45,000 bases of DNA from Glandiceps talaboti (Eukaryota; Hemichordata; Enteropneusta; Spengelidae), in assembly GCF_964340395.1 (NCBI RefSeq), contig NC_135566.1, positions 460,001 to 505,000 on the forward strand, written 5' to 3'. Shown piece by piece: positions 11,266-42,227 of this stretch. The notes under the pieces are model-generated. The model was not told the DNA's origin and did no database searches. It saw nothing but the letters and a program-made list of their open reading frames with translations. The stretch's first letter is position 1. Every line of letters starts with the position of its first letter. The position numbers were made by a program, and so were the translations under genes.

Positions 11266-13039
11266 CGTTCCAGCGATAGCAGCCCAGACACAAATTTAAA
11301 TACAATGCATATGGAACAATAGTAATGTGACCTTGACATTGCATACGGTATGTTAATATGGAGGTCAATCGCCGGCAATGCAAAAAAAAGACAGCAATTT
11401 CTCACCAAAAGATAGTCAGATGCGGAATAACTCTATGCATATGGATGCATGCATGCATGCATGCATGCACGCACGTACATTTGTATTATTATGTATATAC
11501 GAATACATACAAAAATAGTCGGAAATGACATGATGCTATGGTAGACTTTAGAGGGCGCTCATCATGATGGGAACCGGTTTGTTTCGAGCCCCGGCCTTCT
11601 AGTGGTGATGGTAATTGGCCTATTGATTCTTGTATTCTTCCAGAAAAGATGTGGAGCTTCACAAAGACATACCTCTGAAGAATAACATCTTATACTTCAA
11701 TTTCACATAACTGTCATTTTGTACCAAACATCTGACTATTCATTCATAGACACTATGTGTTTCCAACTTAATTATAACTTTTTGTGCTTTCACAAAACGG
11801 TATCTGACAACATAACAAATGTGTTGCCTTTATTTTCAATTTGTATTCAAGGTTATTGTAATACGTTATGCCTCTAATATGTAGAAGTCCCATGCTAAAA
11901 GTCAAACGTATTTGCATACATTTGGCTAGAAACTAATAGTGACGTCATCAGGTTTCTACTTGCTGAAATTCACTAGATATAATCATTAGATTATGTTTAC
12001 ATCCCAATATTGATCTCTCTTCTTTAAATCCTAAATGTAGCAGTCGCGTATTTGATACAATTCTGTACAATTCAAGTGAGGCACATGGTTTTGGAAATGT
12101 CACGTTCGTTTCAACCTGCCGGTTTATCTCATCAACGTCACTTCTATCCGTATTATTATTACTACTAGTACAGTGGTATATCTAAAACAATGGCCCGGTA
12201 CATGCTGTGGCCCGGTAATGCTTTACGCTTCTGCCATAAGTATATTCATCCCAATCAGAGCTAGAACTACTTGTATGACCATTATATCGAAACAACCTAA
12301 CTTATTCTTTTGATGGTCATTCGCTTTTGTTAGTTAGGGATGTTTACGCCGGATGGCCCATCGCCACAATGGGGTAGGGCCGGGGAATTAAGGGGGAGGT
12401 TACTTTTTACAAATTATTTCTCGAGAGAGAGCCATGTTGAAAATAAGGGAGGGTCACATTTTACTTTGACTCATTGTATTGTCTGACTTTGCATTACTTT
12501 GTGATTCTTGGCATCCCATCGCTGCCACCACTATCAAATCTCACTGCTGCCACACCCTACCATTAGCGATATTGTACTGTAGTATCTGAACATATCAGTC
12601 TTATCACTGCTGACAACCATGCTGTGAATCAGTGAATAGTTTCGGTGTGAGGAATGAATGGGTCCCGGGAATGAAGAGAGAACAGTGTGGTTCAGATAAT
12701 GGGGATGATGTGATGGAGTGGGGATGTTGACATCGGTTCTGACAATGTCGATAGTGCACCATATAGTTTGGGGGAGTTTTGTCCTTCAACTTCAGTTTAA
12801 TAATGATAAATTGAGACTGGTACTTTCAGAAAATTGGCTATTTTTATTTGTTCATATGGTTTGTGTTGATATTTCTGTAAAAGAATGATCGGAAAACTTG
12901 CAAGGGATTTTGTGACCACATGTTTAGTCACGTATGGATAACGACTGTGTATGTATAAAACGTTGAAAAACTCGACTAGCGGACAGCCTTTCATTACTTA
13001 TCCATGTATTTGTTCGTGTATAAGTGAAGTTCCAAGAAA
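11266..13039. other. Spacer without a recognised gene
   Basis: Contains a (GCAT)n tract at about 11444-11475 and G-rich stretches near 12340-12450 that resemble the interior of the inverted-repeat elements described elsewhere in this window (for example GGGGGAGGTTACTTTTTAC). No coding region could be supported. Confidence 0.4.
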
Positions 13040-13860
13040 TCGCTCCAAGTTTGCTCTTAGTTTGCTCCAAGATCACGAAAGCGATCATGGGATTGCAATT
13101 GATGACGTTGTTAATTGGTATGAATTTTACTTCTTTTCTCGAACTGAATATTGATGAGACCAAATACATGTGAATAGATTTCAGGAGAGATGCACCACAA
13201 CCTAAGGCAACAGTCATGAAAGGTATAAAAGTGAAGGGTTATAAATATTTGGGTTCATTGGTAGATAAAGATGGGAGACTAACACTGATATGATGTTACG
13301 TAAAAGTCAAGAGTGCTTATTTTTTCTGAAGGAAATTGAATTTCTTCAAAACTTGACATAAAAAAATAAAATATGTTAATTCTCTTTTATAGATCATTCA
13401 GTAAGATTAATTTTAAGTTCTTTTTCTCCATAATTTGCTGGTTTGGAAATAAGAATGTAGAACACAAAAATAGGCTTAGTAGAATTGTTAACACTTGTAG
13501 TAAAATCACTGGTGTACAACAGACTAGCCTTGCCAAGTTGTACGAAAAACACGTTTTTAGCAACAATCAGCACCCCTTCACCAGGAACTTGAAGTTTTAC
13601 AATCCCGTCGCAGGCACTTTCAGAAATGATTAGTAACTCATTGTTCCATTGTTTTAATGTATCTGTTTTTAATTTGTGATTGTCTTCATTTTTTAACTGT
13701 ATTTACTGTTTCCATTGTAATGTATATTGTGACCTTGTTTGAAATATCTTTCATATATGGCTTTATTCTCCAAGTACTGTCGCACAAAGAATTGCCCAAG
13801 TTGAGATAATAAAGATATATGGTATTTATTTTGTATTGTATTGTATTATTGTATTGTAAG
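13040..13860 (+). pseudogene. Degraded LINE (non-LTR retrotransposon) reverse-transcriptase 3' portion
   Basis: Across shifted frames on the plus strand one can read LLQDHESDHGIAIDDVVNW, IDFRRDAPQPKATVMKG, VKGYKYLGSLVDKDGRL, CWFGNKN and NTCSKITGVQQTSLAKLYE. These are the usual order of blocks in the C-terminal half of non-LTR reverse transcriptases. Frameshifts and stops separate them, so it is dead. The 3' end has short ATTGT repeats near 13828-13856, a tail type common in such elements. The active-site YxDD part is not visible, so the copy is 5'-truncated. Confidence 0.8.
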
Positions 13861-14343
13861 ATACAAAGTGTCGTGTCACCCCATCAGCTAGCACTCAAAC
13901 AGACCTGGCCAATGAGGGCGAAACGATATGACGTGTCTAACAGTCTACCATATGATATGATGTGAATGCAAACATAAGGTGAGAGGCACATGTACCCATG
14001 GGTCTATCTATAGTCTAGATGCAGTCTTTTCATCAAATATCAAATTAATAACACAATACACATTTAACGAAATGTTCAATAACGTGTCTTGTTTATACAT
14101 CAATAAATCTTAAAGTTTGATCAAATAGAGTCATGTTGTTGGAATAGATGGAGTCCAATTACAATATTAATACACAGAATTACAAGAAACCATAGTTTAT
14201 TGCAATGGTTATATTTGTATAGTGTATATGTTCCTCCATGAATAATACAGCAGTCATTAGATATCGTTGTACTGCCATACTACTTTAGTATGAGGCAGAT
14301 ATGGTTGTATGCACCGTTGTTGCAAATGTTAATATTCATTTGA
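13861..14343. other. Spacer without recognised features
   Basis: AT-rich, with no repeat array or coding signal that I can support. Confidence 0.4.
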
Positions 14344-14508
14344 TCACTCCTGTTGGTCTTTCGTTGTCGCCTGACCATTTTCTGGTTTCTTGGAGAATCC
14401 TGGTATGGGTATTCCTACAGCAACCCAGACCGGCACTCCGAGAAGGAGTAGCCCAGTCATCACTGTACGCTTTACCGCCGACCAAAATCGTTTGAAAATT
14501 TGTATTCC
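14344..14508 (-). CDS. Candidate terminal exon with one membrane-like segment, product unrecognised
   Basis: Acceptor CTTCCCTCCATGTAG, then an open phase-0 frame of 54 codons to TGA. It reads IQIFKRFWSAVKRTVM, a hydrophobic stretch LLLLGVPVWVAVGIPIP and a polar tail KKPENGQATTKDQQE. A basic region, one helix and a polar tail would suit the C-terminus of a membrane protein. It may belong with the exon at 16673-17053, but I could not prove the join. Confidence 0.42.
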   Translation of the reverse strand, partial: GIQIFKRFWSAVKRTVMTGLLLLGVPVWVAVGIPIPGFSKKPENGQATTKDQQE

Positions 14509-14784
14509 CTACATGGAGGGAAGAAAAATGGTTATAAGTACTAGTAATTAAGTGGCTATTACACAACAAGTAATTCATTTATTTATCACAGTAACATGAA
14601 GTAAACATTCTCTGAACAATTAATGGATAACCTCTCAACCTAATAGACTTATATGTCACCTTTAAAAATAATTTATAGGAAAAAAAGGGTGTTAGATAAA
14701 CATGTAGTAAAATATATCCTTAACCATGTCTGTACAAACTAATTAATTTACGTGGATGTAGTGGCATGTCATTATGACTTGACA

Positions 14785-14832
14785 TGGTGGTGGTGGTGGT
14801 GGTGGTGGTGGTGGTGGTGGTGGTGGCGGCGG
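14785..14832. repeat. (GGT)n microsatellite
   Basis: About 15 copies of a trinucleotide on the plus strand. Confidence 0.95.
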
Positions 14833-14879
14833 ATATGAGGGATGATTATATTGTCAAATAGTGACGACTCTTTTAGTAA

Positions 14880-16112
14880 GGGGGGGGGGGGACATGTAGA
14901 ATGCGGTACCATCAGTGACAGTGGTAGGTTACACTAAAACTACATGGGGGAGGGGGGACATGTACAATGTGGTACCATCAGTGACAGTGGTAGGTTACAC
15001 TAAAACTACATGGGGGAGGGGGGACATGTACAATGTGGTACCATCAGTGACGTCAGTGGTAGGTTACACTGGAGCTGCATTGGGGATGGGGGCATGTACA
15101 ATGTGGTACCATCAGTGACAGTGGTAGGTTACACTGAAACTACATCGGGGGGGGGGGGACATGTACAATGTGGTACCATCAATGACAGTAGTAGGTTACA
15201 CTGGAACTACATCGGGGATGGGGGCATATACAGTCTACATCGGGGATGGGGGCATATACAGTGTGGTACCATCAGTGACAGTTGTAGGTTACACTGGAAC
15301 TACATCGGGGATGGGGGCATATACAGTGTACATCGGGGATGGGGGCATATACAGTGTGGTACCATCAGTGACAGTTGTAGGTTACACTGGAACTACATCG
15401 GGGATGGGGGCATATACAGTCTACATCGGGGATGGGGGCATATACAGTGTGGTACCATCAGTGACAGTTGTAGGTTACACTGGAACTACATCGGGGATGG
15501 GGGCATATACAGTGTGGTACCATCAGTGACAGTTGTAGGTTACACTGGAACTACATCGGGGATGGGGGCATATACAGTGTGGTACCATCAGTGACAGTAG
15601 TAGGTTACACTGGAACTACATCGGGGATGGGGGCATATACAGTGTGGTACCATCAGTGACAGTTGTAGGTTACACTGGAACTACATCGGGGATGGGGGCA
15701 TATACAGTGTGGTACCATCAGTGACAGTAGTAGGTTACACTGGAACTACATCGGGGATGGGGGCATATACAGTCTACATCGGGGATGGGGGCATATACAG
15801 TGTGGTACCATCAGTGACAGTTGTAGGTTACACTGGAACTACATCGGGGATGGGGGCATATACAGTGTGGTACCATCAGTGACAGTTGTAGGTTACACTG
15901 GAACTACATCGGGGATGGGGGCATATACAGTGTGGTACCATCAGTGACAGTGGTAGGTTACATTGGAACAACATCGGGGGGGGGGCATGTACAATGTGGT
16001 ACCATCAGTGACAGTGGTGGGTTATACTGAAACTATATCGGGGGGGGGGGACATGTACAATGCGGTACCATCAGTGACAGTGGTAGGTTACACTGGAACT
16101 ATATCGGGGGGG
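14880..16112. repeat. G-rich 64-66-base minisatellite
   Basis: About 19 units built around GGTACCATCAGTGACAGT, GTAGGTTACACTGGAACTAC and a G-rich linker. The flanking units have G-runs of 9-13 bases and ACATGT; central units have GGGGATGGGGGCATAT. Some units carry a short inserted CTACATCGGGGATGGGGG module. Long open frames across it are period artefacts. Confidence 0.95.
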
Positions 16113-16672
16113 GGGGGGATGCCGTCAAAAAAATTGTCAAAAACACAGCCTATATTAATAGAAACAGCCTATGATGCTGGTTTTCAGCAACGTAGTTCTA
16201 AATAGCATTGGACATCTTACATGGCGAGATTTGTTCGTCTTTTGAAGCATAATTTTGTCATACAAATTCAAAACTGCGTTCTTGTATGGTACGTTAATAA
16301 AACAGTCTTCTTATCTTGTACCTTTTATTGAAAAAACTTCCTTTCACCCTTGTTACTCCTTATGTTTAGTTACGAAACTAACTACATAACCTAGTACTAA
16401 TATTGGCCTTTAAAATTATATTTTGGGTTGGTTTGCTTCATTTTTTCAATTATCATTCAATATTTGACGTTAAAATTTGACAAATCCTTAGTGATGTCTG
16501 TACCATTACTATCTATTTCTTTCAATTTGTGTTTTCTCAGAATTCCTAAGTCGAGTACCCCACATGTTTACCTATCCGTGGACGAACTGCCCTTTTGATG
16601 GACATTAGGGTCAGTTGTCAAATAATGACACATAAGGTAAACTTACCATGATTTTACGGTCTTTGGATTATC
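16113..16672. other. Spacer between the minisatellite and a candidate exon
   Basis: No recognised gene. A GTAAGT donor-like site on the minus strand lies at about 16642-16647, downstream of the stop of the exon at 16673-17053. Confidence 0.35.
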
Positions 16673-17053
16673 TTAAGGCAGTATCGATTCGCCCACACTT
16701 CGCTCCGTAAACGGCAGCGGTTGACTCTTTTGTTGTAAGACCCGTCTAATCTTGTCATTCAACGGAGAATACGCTGGAAAGAGGAGTAGCAACTTCACCA
16801 TCAACCAGAAATTGTCGACTGTATGCAGTTTTGATGTGACAATGCGAAGTGGTAATTCATACGTCACAGCACATGTTTTACCCGATGGGCACAGCAGTGT
16901 TGCTATGGGAATGTGAGAACACTTTGTGCGATTGCGGTCTGAACCAGTCATCGGCCAATCACAGCGTCGAATTTCCAACGTTCGTAGATTCCAATCTGAA
17001 TGAATGTTAATCTCAGTAACATTCCACCTGTCTTCGAATTCGCCCATTGTCTT
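16673..17053 (-). CDS. Candidate exon, cysteine-containing and partly membrane-like, product unrecognised
   Basis: Acceptor ATAATTTCAG at the 5' end, an ATG in a good context (ACAATGG) six bases in, and an open frame of 124 codons to TAA. It contains paired cysteines (RRCDWP, TKCSHIP, LLCPSGKTC), two N-x-S/T sites and a hydrophobic run WLMVKLLLLFPAY. The composition looks like a folded extracellular domain followed by a helix. Whether it ends at this TAA or splices on to 14508-14344 is not settled. I do not recognise the family. Confidence 0.42.
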   Translation of the reverse strand, partial: KTMGEFEDRWNVTEINIHSDWNLRTLEIRRCDWPMTGSDRNRTKCSHIPIATLLCPSGKTCAVTYELPLRIVTSKLHTVDNFWLMVKLLLLFPAYSPLNDKIRRVLQQKSQPLPFTERSVGESILP

Positions 17054-17479
17054 CTGAAATTATTTACGTACAATGACAACTTTGATCAGTTGACAAGACT
17101 GACAACTTTATTACGATGTAGCTGGCAAGACACACGTACACAGTTACAGGTATTTAGAACCATCTGCAAAGCAGGCTCCAAGCTACTAAATTAACTTCAT
17201 CGTGAACCCCGCTACATCACCTGTAAGCCCTACTGACCGAAGTTGTTTTGATTTTTGTCCACATCTTTTCATTACATTACGTGTCTGTCTATTTATTTCT
17301 TACAAATCAATAGTTTACGTCAAATCGGGATGACTGTGACTTACAGTGTAGCATTCAAGTTCACTTTCATTTCACTCCCTGACATGACAGGAAGGAGTCT
17401 GTATGTCTCCCAAAATAGAAAATGTACTTTTTCCATCAATATCAAGAGCATGGTACCACATTTATTTTGCCATGACATT

Positions 17480-17649
<170 letters not shown>

Positions 17650-17754
17650 CTGTTTGCATTATATATTTTGTATGGATTCATCTATTAATATAGAGTAATT
17701 ATAAAGCATAGCTTTTTTATTGGGATGTGGTTTACAGTGAATAGATATTTGAAT

Positions 17755-18432
17755 CTTATACATTTGTGAATAAACCTAGAACGACTTAGTAAATATACTG
17801 TATTCAACAAGCATACACCAACAAAATGTGTATTCGTTTGTATATGTCATTGTCGTACTGTTACGTTTCTTTACTTGTTGTGGTTGTGCTCGTTCCATTT
17901 TTGCATTTCTTTAGATTAGTTATTTAATTTCATGGTGACAAATAAGCCTATGGACTGGGTCATGTATTAATATTCTGTTCTTTTTTTTCTTTTTATTAAT
18001 AATTTGTTAATGTATATTGACATGCCACTATAATAAACAACTCTTATTATCAAACCCATTTACCAAAAATACCCCTTTGATTCTTGTGCATTAAGTTCAA
18101 CATTATCGTCAATTATTGTGGTGTTTTATTCTTGGTAATAATTTGGTTTTGAATAAATGCATACACTGATTGGAAATCCAGTTTGAAGGTAAACTTGACT
18201 GATCGATTCGCCGTTGTAGGCGCTCTTGTCTGAAGTTGTCATAAAAAAATGTCGAATACGTCAGTCTGGTAAAAATCGTGATCGCGATCGTGAGGAAGTA
18301 AATTATCCATGTGTCCGCAAAGTATTTCTAAGATACTGATGTTTTAGTATACAAATATTATGAAGAATTTTTGCACAACTGATTACAATGAATTCCAAAT
18401 GTGATATTTGCTGTGTCGTACCATTAAATCTT
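17755..18432. repeat. 3' flank of GGT copy A, duplicated at 41405-42080
   Basis: Shares long stretches with 41405-42080, for example TTTCTTTACTTGTTGTGGTT, AATAAGCCTATGGACTGGGT and GATTCGCCGTTGTAGGCGCT, with small indels. It probably contains the 3' UTR. It marks the downstream reach of the GGT segmental duplication. Confidence 0.88.
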
Positions 18433-37597
<19,165 letters not shown>

Positions 37598-37824
37598 GTT
37601 TTGTTCTCCCGTAATTTACCAAACACCGAAATTAATCAAAACCAGCCTCTTTGTTTTATGTTGAAACTTTTCTCAATGTGTCAGCCGACGACGTTGTCAG
37701 AACTTGTCTAACGTCCTCGGAATTTTTAAATTGCGTTGTGAACGTCTATCGCCTACTTTCTGTTGTGCGGTAGTCATGTGACGTTGTTCACTACTTTTAA
37801 GAATGGCACATTTGACAAGTATAA
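37598..37824 (-). promoter_or_regulatory. Probable GGT-A upstream region
   Basis: Only 227 bases separate the inferred start codon from the inverted-repeat element at 37825. The stretch contains the palindrome-like GTCATGTGAC at 37773-37782, an E-box/M-box type core (TCATGTGA). Neither a TATA box nor a transcription start was identified, so promoter function is inferred from position. Confidence 0.35.
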
Positions 37825-39949
37825 GGGAGCGATCAGTTTTTACTGCCGGGGGTGGGCCGGTGACTTTTTGTTCATGGTGTACTTAAAAATAGTGACCCCC
37901 CTGCAATTCATCCACAAAACAATCCAACCCTCCCCCCTCCCCATCTGTTGACAAGAAACACTCTTTTCGTTTTTGCAAAAGACACTCTATTCTCAAAGCA
38001 TAATATCGCACACTGCATAGTTAATTTTACATGTTACATTTTCAGTAATTTTAAGTGTAACTGGTAAATTGCTAACCAAAACATATTGCTTCACATGTAT
38101 AAAGCTCTTTAGATAGGAACCCTATGAGAAGTATGATTGTCTGTTCACGGACATACAAAATATTCATGTTTTAGTAACCAAAAGTTCTAGGATATCTCTT
38201 AGATTGAGTGAACTATTAATATTGATTAATTCAGCTAATTATCAAGTACAATATTATAAATAGGAGATAACATACTTGTAAACCCATGTCAATAACTGTC
38301 ACACATAATGATGTACTTGCATCATATAATGAATTGTTTACATCATATAAAGATATGTTCACATCATATACTAGTCAATATATTGTTTTCTTTAGACTTA
38401 ACACAACTGCGGCTTTCCATACATGTACACGTTTGCACTCCTCAAGGCGCTTGTTTGTCCTGTTCATAAATGGCACTGACTAAAAACTCCACCCCACCCC
38501 CACCCCACCCCATTCATTGACCACACTGCTAATTTTAACCAAAATATTTTTGAAAGGTTTTGAATAATGAAATGTGATAAATGTCATTGTTTCAAAATAG
38601 AAATTAAAAAATGTCATAAAAATGTTTTCTGTACTACAGCAGTTTCTAAACTAGATTACTAATTCAATTTACTTACTATTGGCTATGTTGTCCAGTATAT
38701 TGCTGGCAACATGATAGCCTTGAAAATAAATACATTCTAATAACAAGGAAATGTAATATTATGATCTGCTGACAAAATTGTACTTGCAGTATACAGTCAC
38801 TCAATGTGGATACTAGATATTCCAGGGGAGATGTAAAATCTAATTTTCCTCATAACTTTGCACCGTGTCAGTACTATAGAAGTCCTGGCTACTAGATCAT
38901 CATTAAACAAATCTGTGTTTATAACTTTGTTTATCAGTCATTCACATAATATATATTCTCCGAGAATCCGATTAATATTGTGCTCACCTTGGAATATATT
39001 TCTTTCTTGGTAGTTTATGGTGTAAAACAATAGCAAGAAAAAAGGGGGTTTCACATGTAGCCTGGTAACATTTTAAACTTGGTGATGGTCACAGGTATCA
39101 GAGAAGAAGTGAAACACAAACACTAAAAAGTAATTTTTGATAAGACATGTAGTTCGTACTATAGCTATGCAAAGTAACAGTTCAATAGCTTGTACATGTA
39201 TGATAAATCAACACATTAGGGGTGAGATCAGTAGGTAAAAAAAACATTCTTTTAGTAAGGCCTCAGAACCCCTTCCCCATCCCCTTCTAACTAAATTGGT
39301 AAAATTGTTGCACACAGCACAATCGATTTCAAATCAGTATGTAGTATTATGTAGTGCTATGAATACAAAGCCAGTATGTAGTGAGGAAAAATAGCTCTTT
39401 TATTGGCACAATCAATGTATTTTAGTGCATAACAAATTTTTTTCCCATTTTTCAATCTGACAATTTTTGTTTATGGTTTATTTTATGCACATACATTTTT
39501 TGTTTAATAGCTCGCACAACGGCTGCAAGTGGCAGCATAGCGGCTCAATGACTAGTACGCATGCGTGTCCTATATACTATGCGATGTTTTTTTGGTGGTT
39601 TTACCCAAGGATGCATTGCGGTACAATGACTACGCATGTGCGTTCTATGTACGAAGTGCAATCTCCACGCCGAGAGCGCTATCTATGATATCATCGTGAG
39701 GCAGCCGCTCACAAATAAATCTACCCAGCTGTGCGTGCTTAGGGGCTTTGGCCTAGTTATGATATTAAATGTATGAACATTTAAGTACAGGAGCATGGCT
39801 CATGATTTTGTTTAGTTGAAAACAAGGTGACCCCCCTCCCCTTATTCCCTTCGTAAAAAAGATGACCCCCCTTCTTTGAGTCCCAAATTAAGGTGACCCC
39901 CTCTGATTTGCCGCCCCCCCCCCCCCGGCCGTAAAAACTGATCGCTCCC
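37825..39949. mobile_element. 2.1-kb non-autonomous DNA transposon with terminal inverted repeats
   Basis: The left end GGGAGCGATCAGTTTTTAC (37825) and right end GTAAAAACTGATCGCTCCC (to 39949) are perfect inverted copies of 19 bases, extended by C/G-rich sequence. TAA lies directly outside both ends. GGG termini and a three-base TAA duplication fit the PIF/Harbinger superfamily (TWA target), which is an inference. The subterminal parts share GTGACCCCCC motifs. No transposase-like frame is present in between. Confidence 0.75.
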
Positions 39950-40357
39950 TAATATACGGTAGGTTCCCTCCTACCAGTCAGTCAAGTGAATGTATTGGTA
40001 TAAGTGGCATTACTGGTGTAGTGTAATATTTTAGCTCAATGTAGACATAGTTTTATGTTATTCAAGATCAAGTAAAGGCAAAAGAATAGAAAAAAGATGA
40101 GACCCTAAAATGTCTCAAAGCCAAAGTTAATGCATCATTGTACTGTGCCGCTGTCATGTCCTGTCCTGTCCTATACTGTGTTACACCACAGACAACTAGT
40201 TAGTTGCACTACCCTGCATGCACTGCCCTGCCTTGTGCTGTACTATACTGTACTGTACTGCACTGTACTGTACATATATGTGCTGCAAACAGTGTCATCT
40301 TCAAACAGAACCCACAAATGTACAGTTCGAAACGTAACAATCAAATATATATTGCGT

Positions 40358-40418
40358 ATGTATGTATGTATGTATGTATGTATGTATGTATGTATGTATG
40401 TATGTATGTATGTATGCA
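40358..40418. repeat. (GTAT)n microsatellite
   Basis: About 15 tetranucleotide units. Confidence 0.96.
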
Positions 40419-40903
40419 TGGGTATTTGCTTCACCACTAAATTGCAATCTGTGTTGTAAAATTGCAAAGTAATTATGCTGACGAGTCTCGCGCCAACAGG
40501 GCTGAGGACAAGTTTTGCAACACAGAGCAAAAACTTTATTTAAACAGTTCCTTGGCTTTTTCAGATGAATATTATCAGATATAATCTAATTTCCAATGAG
40601 ACTATATACGGTTCTCCTGATAAATTACAGTCATCCATGTGTTTAGAGATAGGTAACTTTTCAAACATTTCGCGAGGGCATACATTTTCCTTCAATCTGA
40701 CATCATCGTTAACTAACTGACGAGCTTTCTGAAGGGGTCATAGAGGCCTGAGAATACTTGGAACACAAATTTATGTGAGTTCGATGGAGCGGTTATATTT
40801 TCTAAAGGCTTACGTATGTGTCGAAGATCAGGCGACCTGCTACTAGCTGATCCCAATCATTGTTTCATGACCTGCTAGTCTCATTAAATCTAAATCTTAT
40901 ATG

Positions 40904-41036
40904 TTGAATATGACTCGATTCCTTTGTTTACCTCGATATCCTTCGTTTACTGTCCTCTGTTCCCGAAATAACAAAATCGAAAAACGACAGTAGTAAACAA
41001 AGTAAACGAGGTAAATAAAGAAATCGAGCTGTATTC
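40904..41036. repeat. Foldback (hairpin) element, about 133 bases
   Basis: The left arm containing CTCGATTCCTTTGTTTACCT and the right arm, whose complement reads CTCGATTTCTTTATTTACCT, pair over about 45-50 bases with a short loop. No target duplication was established. Confidence 0.65.
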
Positions 41037-41404
41037 ACCCAGGCCACAGACATTACTTGAGTACAATGCCTACAGTGACTGCAGTCCTACTGCACAATGC
41101 AATTATGACATTAAGAAACCAGTCACGTAACAATAGAGCTATGCCGTGATCAGACATGATGAAAGAGTACAACAGCATGAAAGAATGACCCAGACACTTC
41201 TCATTCCTCACACAGAAAAGGTCAGCAGCACTGCAGATGTATATAGTATGATGTCATATTCACCGTAACCACTGACAGTACCAGTTTATTACAGTTTTAT
41301 ATAAACAAATAATAGAAATACACGGTACACAAAGCGATCAAAGCGTGTGGTAATATTTGCATTCACTGAGGATTTCTGAAATCATCTTGCTAACTTTAAT
41401 GAGC

Positions 41405-42080
41405 CATGCAAATGATCAATAAACCCAGAGCAACTTAGTAAATTTATTCAACAAGCATGCACCAGAAGGTGTAATCATTTGTATATTTCACCATAGTATT
41501 GTTACCTTTCTTTACTTGTTGTGGTTGTGCTCTTTCCATTTTTCTGGTTTTTAGAGTAGTTATTTAATTTCACAGTGACAAATAAGCCTATGGACTGGGT
41601 CATGTATTAATGTTCTGTTCTTTTTATTTATAATGTATATTCACATGCCACTATAATAAACAACTCTTACAATCAAAGCCATTTAGCAGACAAAGTATTG
41701 TAAAAGAATGTTACAGTAATTCTTGTGCATTAAGTTCACCATTATCATCAATAGATTGGTGTTTTTAAGTTTTGAATTAATGCATATCCAGTTTGAAGGT
41801 AAACTCGACCGAACGATTCGCCGTTGTAGGCGCTCTTGTGATGAAAATGTCACATGTCAGTCTTGTAAAATAAACTTGAAGGTACAACAAATTCTAATCG
41901 AAAGTGTAGGCATTTTGTCTATTACGGATAATGCAGTGATCGTGAATAGGATGTAAATTATTCATGTGTCCGCAAAGTGTTTCTAAGATAATGATGTTTT
42001 ACCATACAGAAATGATGCATAGCTGAATACTCAACACATTCAAGATGTGGCATTTGCTGTGTCGTACATTCATTAATCTT
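41405..42080. repeat. 3' flank of GGT copy B, duplicate of 17755-18432
   Basis: Colinear with the flank of copy A apart from small indels. It begins near AATAAACC in both copies. Confidence 0.88.
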
Positions 42081-42227
42081 CTAAAATCCAGCAGGGAACC
42101 CTCCAGCCTTTCTATCGTCTGAGTAAGCTTCCAGTCCATCCTTGGTTCGTCGGATTCCGGTCGCTGCTGCTATGCTACTAACAACGTTTGTGTCATGACC
42201 AAAGCCTTTCAGCCCATTCATTATTTC
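42081..42227 (-). CDS. GGT: GGT-B last exon
   Basis: 147 bases, acceptor ATCATTTCAG, ending in TAG. It encodes [20 protein letters not shown] to AGGFPAGF. Confidence 0.93.
   Translation of the reverse strand, partial: EIMNGLKGFGHDTNVVSSIAAATGIRRTKDGLEAYSDDRKAGGFPAGF

Larger units (their letters stand above)
39950..41404. other. Spacer between the two GGT genes
   Basis: No gene supported. It contains a (TACTG)n patch near 40236-40272, a (GTAT)n tract at 40358-40418 and the foldback at about 40904-41036. Confidence 0.45.

Noticed and set aside
14915-15594. Long repetitive open frames suggesting a tandem-repeat protein
   Set aside because: They follow the 64-66-base minisatellite on the plus strand, appear in more than one frame and have no splice or start context. 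Period artefact.
39467-39688. Possible transposase remnant inside the 2.1-kb element
   Set aside because: A 73-residue frame with no DDE-type or DNA-binding features that I can see.
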